A stretch of DNA of 57,733 bases from Chitinispirillaceae bacterium (lineage in GTDB: Bacteria > Fibrobacterota > Chitinivibrionia > Chitinivibrionales > Chitinispirillaceae), in NCBI GenBank assembly GCA_016930275.1, contig JAFGHA010000147.1, forward strand, positions 1 through 57,733. Reading direction: 5' to 3'. The translations under genes and the position numbers were made by a program. The notes under the pieces are model-generated. The model searched no databases. It was not told the DNA's origin and saw nothing but the letters and a program-made list of their open reading frames with translations. Shown piece after piece: positions 37,545-44,981 of this stretch; positions within the stretch are counted from its first letter, which is position 1; each line of letters opens with the position of its first letter.

Positions 37545-38182
37545 TTTGAAACCTCCGTCAGTGTATAAAATGGATTGGAATAGTTTTCGAAAAAATCATA
37601 CAACCGTTGTAATGTCGCCATCTCATGCCTGAGGTGTGTAAGTGCAGAAATGACGCGTTCGTACTCAGGATGGACGAAATAGTATAAAAAAAATAGTGTT
37701 TGTAAATAGTGTCTGTCCGGAAACAAACTCCGTTGGCGAGGACTCGCCAAGCGGGAAGACATACTGAATGCACGAAGGTCGAAACCACCATATGCTGAAA
37801 ATATGGACGATACAGACCGACACCGCAAACTGTGTGTCGCAGCTGTCCGCAGACTGAAGAAGTCTTCGGACAGACACTAAATATAAAGAATAAATATACA
37901 TGGGTGTGGTAGGCTTGAAAACCCTTTTGGAAGAAATATTCTCCACATTATCCTCCAGTAGCATGTTCAACAATGTAGGGGGGGCTTTAAGGACCCGATG
38001 AATTCCGGAAGGTATGGTTTTTTCATGTCTCAGCAGAAGGCTGTACTGAAACGGATGCGCTTCGGTTGAAAATTCTGTTGTCGTGAAGTACTTTCAGGGA
38101 TGTTGTACCGGGAATGAACGGATACCTGCCATATTCGGTGTCGTTTGATCCTACTTGTAGAGGTTTTTCTTGAAGGAAAAAA
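37545..38182. other. Divergent intergenic region with MITE-like insertion
   Basis: The 638-base gap between the TPR giant and pyrK holds the palindromic element at 37707-37879. The rest should carry the two promoters. No intact gene was found; overlapping open frames here follow the element and have no start signals. Confidence 0.6.
37707..37879. mobile_element. MITE-like element with 13-base terminal inverted repeats
   Basis: TAGTGTCTGTCCG (37707-37719) is repeated inverted as CGGACAGACACTA (37867-37879). The 173-base element has an internal hairpin (TTGGCGAG/CTCGCCAA around 37734) and no coding capacity. From memory, GTGTCTGTCCGGAA-type ends occur on some insertion sequences, so it may be moved by a full-length relative elsewhere in the genome. 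No convincing target-site duplication is visible. Confidence 0.6.
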
Positions 38183-38953
38183 ATGCGCCAGTTCTCAGCA
38201 AGAATTCTTTCGAATGAGCAACTATGCCAATCAATGTATCAGGTCCGTCTGCAGGGAACAAGCGGAACAGAAACCGGAAAACCCGGACAGTTTTTAACGG
38301 TTCGGATAACCCAATCGGTGGTACCGCTGCTCCGCAGACCTTTTGCTCTTTCACACAACGAACCCGAAGACCGTTTTTCATTTATCTACCAGGTACGTGG
38401 AGCGGGTACGGATTTACTCAGCACTTTCGGGCGAGGAACGGAACTTGATATTATCGGGCCGCTGGGGATCCCCTTTCCTCTTCCCGCGCCCGGAGAATTC
38501 TCTCTTCTGGTTGCCGGGGGAATCGGTCTGGGCCCGATACTTTTTCTGGCGGATACTCTTCGGCACAGAGGATGCGAATTTTCATTTGTATTCGGGTGCC
38601 GTTCGGCTGCATTTTTCCCTGAAGCGGTTTTTGAAAACCATGATACGGTGGTATGTACCGATGATGGAAGCAGCGGATTTAGCGGTAACGTGGTTGAATA
38701 TCTGGAATCTGTTTCCGGAGAGTTGTCGTTGAAAACCCGGATCTACTGTTGCGGGCCGGAGCCGATGCTCAAAGGATGTCATCAGTTTGCCGGACGGCAC
38801 GGTTTTTTGTGCCATGTGTCGGTGGAACAGGTGATGGCGTGTGGCGTGGGAGCCTGCATGGGGTGTGCGGTACGTCTTGCGGATACCGTTTCGTATGCAC
38901 GTGCATGCAGGGAAGGACCGGTATTTGACAGCAGGGAACTCGCATGGGACTGA
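38183..38953 (+). CDS. pyrK: Dihydroorotate dehydrogenase electron transfer subunit
   Basis: The 256-residue protein is PyrK: an FAD-binding barrel (RRPFALSH), an NAD-binding domain (LLVAGGIGLGPILFLADTL, CCGPEPMLKG) and a C-terminal [2Fe-2S] site with Cys220, Cys225, Cys228 and Cys242. It passes electrons from PyrD to NAD in pyrimidine synthesis. The ATG at 38183 follows AAGGAA. It overlaps pyrD by ten bases, the usual class 1B operon. Confidence 0.95.
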   Translation: MRQFSARILSNEQLCQSMYQVRLQGTSGTETGKPGQFLTVRITQSVVPLLRRPFALSHNEPEDRFSFIYQVRGAGTDLLSTFGRGTELDIIGPLGIPFPLPAPGEFSLLVAGGIGLGPILFLADTLRHRGCEFSFVFGCRSAAFFPEAVFENHDTVVCTDDGSSGFSGNVVEYLESVSGELSLKTRIYCCGPEPMLKGCHQFAGRHGFLCHVSVEQVMACGVGACMGCAVRLADTVSYARACREGPVFDSRELAWD

Positions 38954-39858
38954 TTGATTTGAGGGTGCGAATCGGCAGAGCTGTACTGCCGAATCCGGTT
39001 GGAGTCGCCTCGGGAACGTTCGGGTACGGCGGAGAGTATGAATCACTTTTGGATCTTTCCTGCCTCGGGGCACTTTATACGAAAGCGATCACTCTTACAC
39101 CTCGTAGCGGCAATGATCTCCCCCGGATTGTGGAGACACCTGCCGGAATCCTCAACTCCATCGGATTGGCGAATGTCGGTGTCGAGCGATTTATCAGTGA
39201 GAAGGCACCGGAACTTGCCAGCTTCGGCTGTCCGGTGATTGCGAATGTCGCCGGTTCGACCGAAGAGGAATATGCCGGTGTGATCGAACGGCTTGAAATA
39301 TGCACGGTGCTTATCGGATATGAAATAAACGTTTCATGTCCTAATGTCAAACACGGCGGACTGGCATTTGGTACCGACCCGGTACAGATTGAACGGCTTA
39401 CCGCCGCACTGCGGAAAACGACCGCCAAACCGCTGATTATTAAACTGACGCCGAATGTGACTGACATTGCCGTAATCGCCCGTGCGGCTGAAGCCGGCGG
39501 AGCGGATGCTCTTTCCTGCATTAACACCTGCGTGGGTATGGTGATCGATACACGAAGGAAAAAACCGGTTTTCGCCATGAAAACCGGTGGCTTGAGCGGT
39601 CCTGCGATCAGACCGATCGGTGTCGCACTGACCTACAAAGTGTGCAGGGCGGTTTCCATTCCCGTTATCGGAATGGGCGGTATCATGAGTGGCGACGATG
39701 CGTTACAATATCTGCTTGCCGGGGCTTGCGCAGTACAGGTGGGAACAGGAACCTTCATCGATCCGAAACTGCCGAATCGTATTGTTGACGAAATCGAACA
39801 GTATTGCAGAGCCGAAAAACTTTCCACAATTGATGAGCTGCATCGTTTTGTTGAGTAA
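38944..39858 (+). CDS. pyrD: Dihydroorotate dehydrogenase catalytic subunit, class 1B
   Basis: The 304-residue FMN enzyme oxidises dihydroorotate to orotate. The fingerprints GVASGTFGYGGEY, NSIGLANVG, NVSCPNVKHGG (active-site Cys132) and IPVIGMGGIMSGDDALQYLLAGACAVQVGT are all present. Its start lies within the end of pyrK, so the two subunits are translated together. Confidence 0.96.
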   Translation: MGLIDLRVRIGRAVLPNPVGVASGTFGYGGEYESLLDLSCLGALYTKAITLTPRSGNDLPRIVETPAGILNSIGLANVGVERFISEKAPELASFGCPVIANVAGSTEEEYAGVIERLEICTVLIGYEINVSCPNVKHGGLAFGTDPVQIERLTAALRKTTAKPLIIKLTPNVTDIAVIARAAEAGGADALSCINTCVGMVIDTRRKKPVFAMKTGGLSGPAIRPIGVALTYKVCRAVSIPVIGMGGIMSGDDALQYLLAGACAVQVGTGTFIDPKLPNRIVDEIEQYCRAEKLSTIDELHRFVE

Positions 39859-39907
39859 TGACGGTATGATTGTCATCAATCCACCATACTGGTATGGTGC
39901 CCGTTAA

Positions 39908-40621
39908 TCAGACAATCCTTTTCATCCTGAGGTATTCCTGCCGTTTTTCCTCTGGAAACCGTTCTATCGCATATCGTAATGTGGTGCGAGGCAGTTTGGC
40001 ATACCACTCTTTCAGGAATGTCTCTTCCGAAGGGAGATCGCGTTTCCCGATCTCCCGCAACATCCATCCCATCGCCTTGTGAATGAGGTCTTCGGAGTCC
40101 TCCGTTAGAATGCCGATCAGTTTGAATGTATCGGCAAAATCATTATTCCGTATAAAGTGAAATGTCGCGATCAGGCTGATCCGCCGATCCCAGAGCAGTG
40201 AAGAGCGCGCAAGACGGTAGAGCGGTTTACGGTTCCGGGAATACAGATGGGTACCAACGATATGATGTGCGGAAAGATCCACCAGGTCCCAGCTGTTGAT
40301 ACGTTTTGTATTGGAGAGATAATGATGGTATATGATTTCTTTGCGTGTGGCATCTCCGGTGCGGTAATATTCCACCATCAGCAGAATTGCGAAAAGACGA
40401 TCTTCGTGAAAGGGCGAGTCGAGTAAACCCGATATTTCAGCCAGGGGTACACCGGTAAACTCTTTTGTCAATCTTCGTAATCGGGGTATTCTGATACCCC
40501 TGAACCGGTCACTTTCTCCATAGGTTCCTTTGCCGGTTTTGAAAAAACGGGAGAGCTGTTCCGCATCCCGGGAATCAGATAGGCTCATAAGCATTTTCTG
40601 GATTTTCACACAGGTACTCAA
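39908..40621 (-). CDS. AlkD-like DNA alkylation repair glycosylase
   Basis: The protein (237 residues from a TTG start) has the AlkD HEAT-like fold: RFFKTGKGTYGESDRFRGIRIPRLRRL at the start, RINSWDLVD (Trp111, Asp112, Asp115) and KAMGWMLREIGKRD. AlkD removes bulky or cationic alkyl bases such as N3- and N7-alkylpurines. The TTG at 40621 gives the usual family leader length; ATG codons at 40594 and 40588 are alternatives. It converges on pyrD. Confidence 0.88.
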   Translation of the reverse strand: MSTCVKIQKMLMSLSDSRDAEQLSRFFKTGKGTYGESDRFRGIRIPRLRRLTKEFTGVPLAEISGLLDSPFHEDRLFAILLMVEYYRTGDATRKEIIYHHYLSNTKRINSWDLVDLSAHHIVGTHLYSRNRKPLYRLARSSLLWDRRISLIATFHFIRNNDFADTFKLIGILTEDSEDLIHKAMGWMLREIGKRDLPSEETFLKEWYAKLPRTTLRYAIERFPEEKRQEYLRMKRIV

Positions 40622-40857
40622 TTCGAATACACCTGCTTTCTATCTAATTTATTCCAACTATTGATATGCCTAATTCCGTGTTGTGAAACAGGAACCTGGA
40701 AAATATACTTCGGAATTCACCGGTGAATATAGAGCGATTGGGTACTATCGGTTGTCCCGGAAACAGGTATCAACCGAAACTGTTCAAACGGTGGGGATTT
40801 TCTTCATGGAATATTGCTTGAGACAGGGAGTGAAAGTATTCATCAAACGATTTTAGG

Positions 40858-40908
40858 AGAGTCGCATTTTTGCGACTGTCGAATATTCAGTCGCAAAAAT
40901 GCGACTCT
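40858..40908. repeat. Tandem dyads GTCGCA-N4-TGCGAC forming a large inverted repeat
   Basis: Two 16-base dyads (40861-40876 and 40890-40905) with centres 29 bases apart are also mirror images, giving a 21-base stem with a nine-base loop. They sit about 75-120 bases upstream of the -24 element of a sigma-54 promoter, where enhancer-binding proteins normally bind. TTTT follows the right arm, so a terminator role is also possible, but no gene ends here. Confidence 0.7.
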
Positions 40909-40979
40909 TTTAAAATTCTTAAAAAATTAAAAACGCCTAAATTAGCTTAAAATAGGTGAAAATGGCGAGGAATAGTAGA

Positions 40980-40995
40980 TGGCACTGTTTTTGCT
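40980..40995 (+). promoter_or_regulatory. Sigma-54 promoter (-24/-12)
   Basis: TGGCAC at 40980, five bases, then TTGCT at 40991 gives an exact match to the -24/-12 consensus with correct GG-N10-GC spacing. It lies 64 bases upstream of the start of the 176-residue gene and would start transcription near 41007. Confidence 0.85.
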
Positions 40996-41059
40996 TTTTA
41001 CTATACCAACAGGTTAACCTACAACATACTTTTCACCTAATAACTGCAAGGAGTTATTA

Positions 41060-41590
41060 ATGCAAAACACAATTTTCAGTACTTCATCAGATAGCTTTCT
41101 GGTATCTCACATCATTCATGCCGGCCCGGTTGGTGAGCTGAATCAACAGAGTCGAAAGAGTGAAAATACCCACTATTTCAAACTTACAACCACTCGTGGC
41201 TCGGCATATTGTCACTTCAGAAGTGAAGAGACCGCCCGTCGGTCCCGGGGGGTTCTCGGAGCGATGCTCGGAACGGTAAAACCGCATCTTTTCAGGTCAA
41301 AGGGTGACAGTATCGATATTTCCAGTATTGTATCCTTCGGTCGGGTTGTCGATCTGAAAAAAGATTCCGACGGTGATCTGTACGGTTTTCCGGTTGTGGT
41401 CGCCACGATGACAGAAAAAAACGCCACGCTATGGCTTACTTTTCAGGCCGAAGAGAGTGCGCAGAATGTTCGAAAGGCTCTCTATGCGTCGGTAATGTCG
41501 TATTACAGTACACAGGATGCAGCCATTGAGTCAGGTGAGGCGCAGGAGAACAGCGATGTTCAAATGGAAGTCACCTACGCGGATGCCTGA
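41060..41590 (+). CDS. Hypothetical protein behind a sigma-54 promoter
   Basis: The 176-residue cytoplasmic-looking protein has no signal or membrane segment. Two halves look alike: TTTRGSAYCHFRSEETARRSRGVLGAML (residues 43-70) and MTEKNATLWLTFQAEESAQNVRKALYASV (residues 116-144). Each is a strand pair followed by an AEE/SEE-led helix, suggesting an internal duplication. The tail is acidic. The family was not recognised. The ATG at 41060 lies behind AAGGAG. The sigma-54 promoter and upstream dyads show tight activation control, which is unusual for an isolated small gene. Confidence 0.8.
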   Translation: MQNTIFSTSSDSFLVSHIIHAGPVGELNQQSRKSENTHYFKLTTTRGSAYCHFRSEETARRSRGVLGAMLGTVKPHLFRSKGDSIDISSIVSFGRVVDLKKDSDGDLYGFPVVVATMTEKNATLWLTFQAEESAQNVRKALYASVMSYYSTQDAAIESGEAQENSDVQMEVTYADA

Positions 41591-41603
41591 ATGTCGTCTG
41601 TTG

Positions 41604-41664
41604 TCCGGGAAGCGGGCGGTTTGCATGTCGGTAACTGCCGGCTACAGCAACCGCCCGTCCCGGA
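41604..41664 (+). other. Structured hairpin in a 566-base gap
   Basis: TCCGGGA and CGGGCGGTT (41604-41621) pair with AACCGCCCG and TCCCGGA (41649-41664), with a two-base bulge; CGG/CCG can pair within the loop. It lies 14 bases after the 176-residue gene but lacks a U-tract. The rest of the gap (41665-42156) has no gene or signal I can support apart from the dapF ribosome binding site. Confidence 0.55.
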
Positions 41665-42156
41665 AACATGAAGTCCACACGTTGTGAAATTTATACCTGC
41701 GTTCAATTCCATTTAAATGATCTGTACCGTAAGAAAATGATTAGAGCGTACCGAGAATAAAATGAAATATCGTTGTTTCTATCGGGTGGGGGTAGGCTGC
41801 AAAGGCTCCTTCAAGTATTTTTATCCTAAATACCGCAGCTGAGCGTGAATGATATACGTAAGATATTGTTGCAGATAGGGTTGTGAAAAGCGCAGCCCGG
41901 CCCGGCGGGATCGGGGAGACACGTTGAGTATTTTTGCAATGCAAGATGGGGCAATATCTTATGCAGAACGCCACGAATCAACTGCGGTATTTAGGTTTAT
42001 ACGGGAAACGTATCAACTGACAGATGACATTCTGGGATACGTTCGCTGAAATCTCTGTCTGTTTAACCCGTGGTTACGGGAAAAGAATTACCTGATTGTA
42101 CCAGTCTGCTTCGGGGCGACCTGCCGGTGTGGATACGTTCGGAAGGAGGTGCCTGT

Positions 42157-42990
42157 ATGCGTTTTACAAAAATGGAAGGCCTCGGCAACGATTTTATCGT
42201 GACACATGATATTCCTTCCGGAGAGGAGAACCGGCTTGTCGAGTCGGCCGAACGTTTATGTGATCGCCGGCGGGGAATCGGTGCCGACGGGTTGGTGCTC
42301 GTGCTACCTTCCCGTTCTTCTGATTTCCGCATGCGCATCATCAATAGCGACGGCAGCGAGGCTGAAATGTGCGGTAACGGCATCCGTTGTTTCGCGAAGT
42401 ACGTGGCCCTGCACTCACTAAAAGAAACAACGGGACTTGCTATCGAAACACTCGCCGGGAGAATGGTAACTGAACGGTCAAGTAACGGTATGGTACGTGT
42501 TAATATGCAACCGCCGGTACTCAATGCCGTTCAAATTCCGGTGAATATTACAGGAGAACGTGTGATTGGGTACCCGCTTCTGATCGATTCGCGTGAATTC
42601 AGATTTACCGCAGTATCGATGGGGAATCCACATGCGGTTATTCATACCGGAGAACTGACTGATGAACTGGTGCTCAAAGTGGGACCACGAATTGAGTGCC
42701 ACCCCCTCTTCCCGAAAAAAATCAATGTTGAATTTGCAAGCGTACAATCCGAATCGGAAGTTTGTATGCGCGTATGGGAACGGGGATGCGGGGAAACTCA
42801 GGCTTGCGGTACCGGGGCGTGTGCAGTGGCGGTCGCCGGAATGATCAACGGTTTGCACGGTCATGCGGTAACGGTACATCTTCCGGGGGGGGATCTGTTC
42901 ATCGAGTGGGGAGGAAATGCCGCTGATCCGGTTTTTATGACCGGACCGGCGAATGCAGTATTTTCAGGAACAGTTCCGATTCCGCAATAA
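42157..42990 (+). CDS. dapF: Diaminopimelate epimerase
   Basis: The 277-residue enzyme interconverts LL- and meso-diaminopimelate for lysine and peptidoglycan synthesis. MRFTKMEGLGNDFIV opens it. The catalytic cysteines are Cys72 (EMCGNGIRC) and Cys217 (QACGTGAC), both in place. The ATG at 42157 follows GGAGGT; a longer upstream frame is not needed. Confidence 0.96.
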   Translation: MRFTKMEGLGNDFIVTHDIPSGEENRLVESAERLCDRRRGIGADGLVLVLPSRSSDFRMRIINSDGSEAEMCGNGIRCFAKYVALHSLKETTGLAIETLAGRMVTERSSNGMVRVNMQPPVLNAVQIPVNITGERVIGYPLLIDSREFRFTAVSMGNPHAVIHTGELTDELVLKVGPRIECHPLFPKKINVEFASVQSESEVCMRVWERGCGETQACGTGACAVAVAGMINGLHGHAVTVHLPGGDLFIEWGGNAADPVFMTGPANAVFSGTVPIPQ

Positions 42991-43007
42991 TTGCGGGAAT
43001 GGTGTCA

Positions 43008-44165
43008 TTACCGTTTCTTTTTCTTCGCGATGGATTTTTTCTTTGACGCAGTTGCCGTACGTTGCCGTTTAGGTGCGTTCGGGTCGTAGAGTTTATATAC
43101 CGCCTCCGCCCAGAGACGTTGTATGTTTGCACCACCCCGAGGGGAAGGCAGTACACCGTCATCAGCCAGCTCGTCGGGATGCTGGAGAAACCAGGAGAAG
43201 AGATCGGGTCCCGGTACGAGATTGTACTTTCGGGTAAGTTCATCAATTGCCGCCAGATACCCTTCGTTAATCTGCCAAGAGGTTTTTTCCGGATTGGTAG
43301 CTGGAGTACGGGCAATGATCGGTTCGATTTTTTTCGATTTACAGGCAGTTATAATTTTTTTGAGGTTATTGGTAAAATCCGCAACATTATCGTTGCCGCC
43401 TCCCCAGGCGTCATACGTGCCGACCTCAATGGCGCAATAGGCGACGTTTCCCGCCGAGGAAAGAATAGTATTTATTTCTGCGGCAAATCCTTTTGATGTG
43501 GCGCAGCCGATACCACCCCGGATAAATGCCGGAAGTGCCTTCGGGTTGAATTCGTTCACGTATTCAATGATGTATTCTCTGAAAGTTTTCATCTGAACCG
43601 GTTTTTTAAATGTGTTGACGGTTACGCTTGTTCCGAGAAAGAACCAGGTGTCATCCGCACCGTTGGACATATCAAATACCTCAACTTCATCAATTTTGCC
43701 TCCCCCCTTGATTACCGACATCTTTATCCATGTGTTACCACTGAAAGCGATACGGTGTCCTCGTGCGGCGACAATGTTGTCGACTACGGAGTCGACGGTC
43801 TTCCAGGTGCCATCAACACCGTTAGTGGAATTCTCTGATACCTGCAGCAGGTAATTGACGGGAACCGGCAGCCCTTCAGCGCAGTCACGAGGATTTCCAA
43901 GGCTGTCTGACCACATGTTGTTGGTGCTGTTCCACGTAAAGAAAATATCCGAGATGTCCGGTCTGAGTTTAATTGCAATCCACGAACTGTCGGTTACTGT
44001 CCATGCGGTTTCTCCGAATTTTCCGTTTACCAGATTCGTGGGTGATCCTGTGAACGATGCATAAATCGGTTGGAATTTTGAAATAAGCGGATTGGGTTGT
44101 ATTGCAGTAACCGGGATGCTGAGAAGAATCAAATTCAGGGTAATCTTGAAAAGGAAAGTTCGCAT
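43008..44165 (-). CDS. Secreted SGNH-hydrolase-like protein, probably inactive
   Basis: The 385-residue protein has a signal peptide (residues 1-21), an N-terminal sandwich (residues 30-165) and an SGNH-like domain. The nucleophile block is present (FFLGTSVTV, Ser180) and so is the Gly block (RGGIGCATSKGF), but Asn of the GTND motif is Tyr251 (EVGTYDAWGG), and His of the usual DGVHP is Leu339 (DDGVLP). The active site therefore looks degenerate, suggesting a binding rather than hydrolytic role. A Lys/Arg-rich tail follows (residues 366-385). It converges on dapF. Confidence 0.75.
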   Translation of the reverse strand: MRTFLFKITLNLILLSIPVTAIQPNPLISKFQPIYASFTGSPTNLVNGKFGETAWTVTDSSWIAIKLRPDISDIFFTWNSTNNMWSDSLGNPRDCAEGLPVPVNYLLQVSENSTNGVDGTWKTVDSVVDNIVAARGHRIAFSGNTWIKMSVIKGGGKIDEVEVFDMSNGADDTWFFLGTSVTVNTFKKPVQMKTFREYIIEYVNEFNPKALPAFIRGGIGCATSKGFAAEINTILSSAGNVAYCAIEVGTYDAWGGGNDNVADFTNNLKKIITACKSKKIEPIIARTPATNPEKTSWQINEGYLAAIDELTRKYNLVPGPDLFSWFLQHPDELADDGVLPSPRGGANIQRLWAEAVYKLYDPNAPKRQRTATASKKKSIAKKKKR

Positions 44166-44438
44166 GGCTCCTCCTGTGGTGAAAAGATGGGCAATCCGAA
44201 TAGTACACTACTGCAGGATGGATAGAAAACACACCTGGTACGGAATGAGAATATGTTGCAGCAGGTGGTTGTTGCCGGTATCTGAAAGTAATATAACCGT
44301 TTTCCACCATTGATCACGAAAAAAAATGTATAACGGTAACGGGTAACAGTGGAGAATGGAAAACAGTATTTTTGAATTCCCGGGTAGGTTACTCGGAAAT
44401 ATCTGTTGTTGAACATTCAAACAGAAGGATGTATCCGC

Positions 44439-44885
44439 ATGGCTGAACAAACTATTAATGCAATCATCACCGGATCGATTCAGGAATTTCTGACGGTTTA
44501 CCGGGAGAAACTTTCGTCGGTGGCGTTTCCCGACATCTCGCTTGAGATACTTGAAAATACCGTTCAGGAGGTTCTGGAAAAGGGGAGGCAACTCGAGGAG
44601 AACAAAAAAAAGGTTGAAGAAGCACAGCAGGTTCTCGAAGCAGTTAATGAAAACCTGCAGCAGAAATGTTCCCGCGGACTCGCATATGCTAAAATTTATG
44701 CGGAGGGTGATCCTGCATTGAGTGCTCAGTTGGCATCAATCAATCTGGGCAGAGCCGGTCGATCTGCAAAGCGAGTCGTTTCGGGGGAAAAACGTAAAAA
44801 TGAAACCGGGGTTACTCCTCAGAAACAAAAACGGAACAACGGTGAAGAAAAAAAAGAACCGGTTGTTGAAAGTGCCTCGGTTTAA
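44439..44885 (+). CDS. Small coiled-coil hypothetical protein
   Basis: The 148-residue protein from the ATG at 44439 (AAGGA upstream) has a helix with heptad-like charge at residues 35-75 (LENTVQEVLEKGRQLEENKKKVEEAQQVLEAV), a conserved-looking middle (GLAYAKIYAEGDPALSAQLASINLGRAGRSAKR) and a Lys/Glu-rich disordered tail. No family was recognised. A terminator follows. Confidence 0.7.
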   Translation: MAEQTINAIITGSIQEFLTVYREKLSSVAFPDISLEILENTVQEVLEKGRQLEENKKKVEEAQQVLEAVNENLQQKCSRGLAYAKIYAEGDPALSAQLASINLGRAGRSAKRVVSGEKRKNETGVTPQKQKRNNGEEKKEPVVESASV

Positions 44886-44927
44886 TGGTTTGATAGACTG
44901 TCTTTAATGGCGAAATGCTGAAATAAC

Positions 44928-44959
44928 AGAACCGGCAGCTATTAAAAGCTGCCGGTTCT
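44928..44959. terminator. Bidirectional terminator
   Basis: AGAACCGGCAGCT and its complement pair around ATTAAA. It lies between the convergent coiled-coil and OmpA genes; the following U-run is short on both sides. Confidence 0.75.
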
Positions 44960-44981
44960 ATTTGAAACGAAAACGGTGAGT

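Noticed and set aside
37511..37973. Three overlapping minus-strand open frames as small genes.
   Set aside because: They run through the inverted-repeat element, have no ribosome sites and no recognisable protein features.
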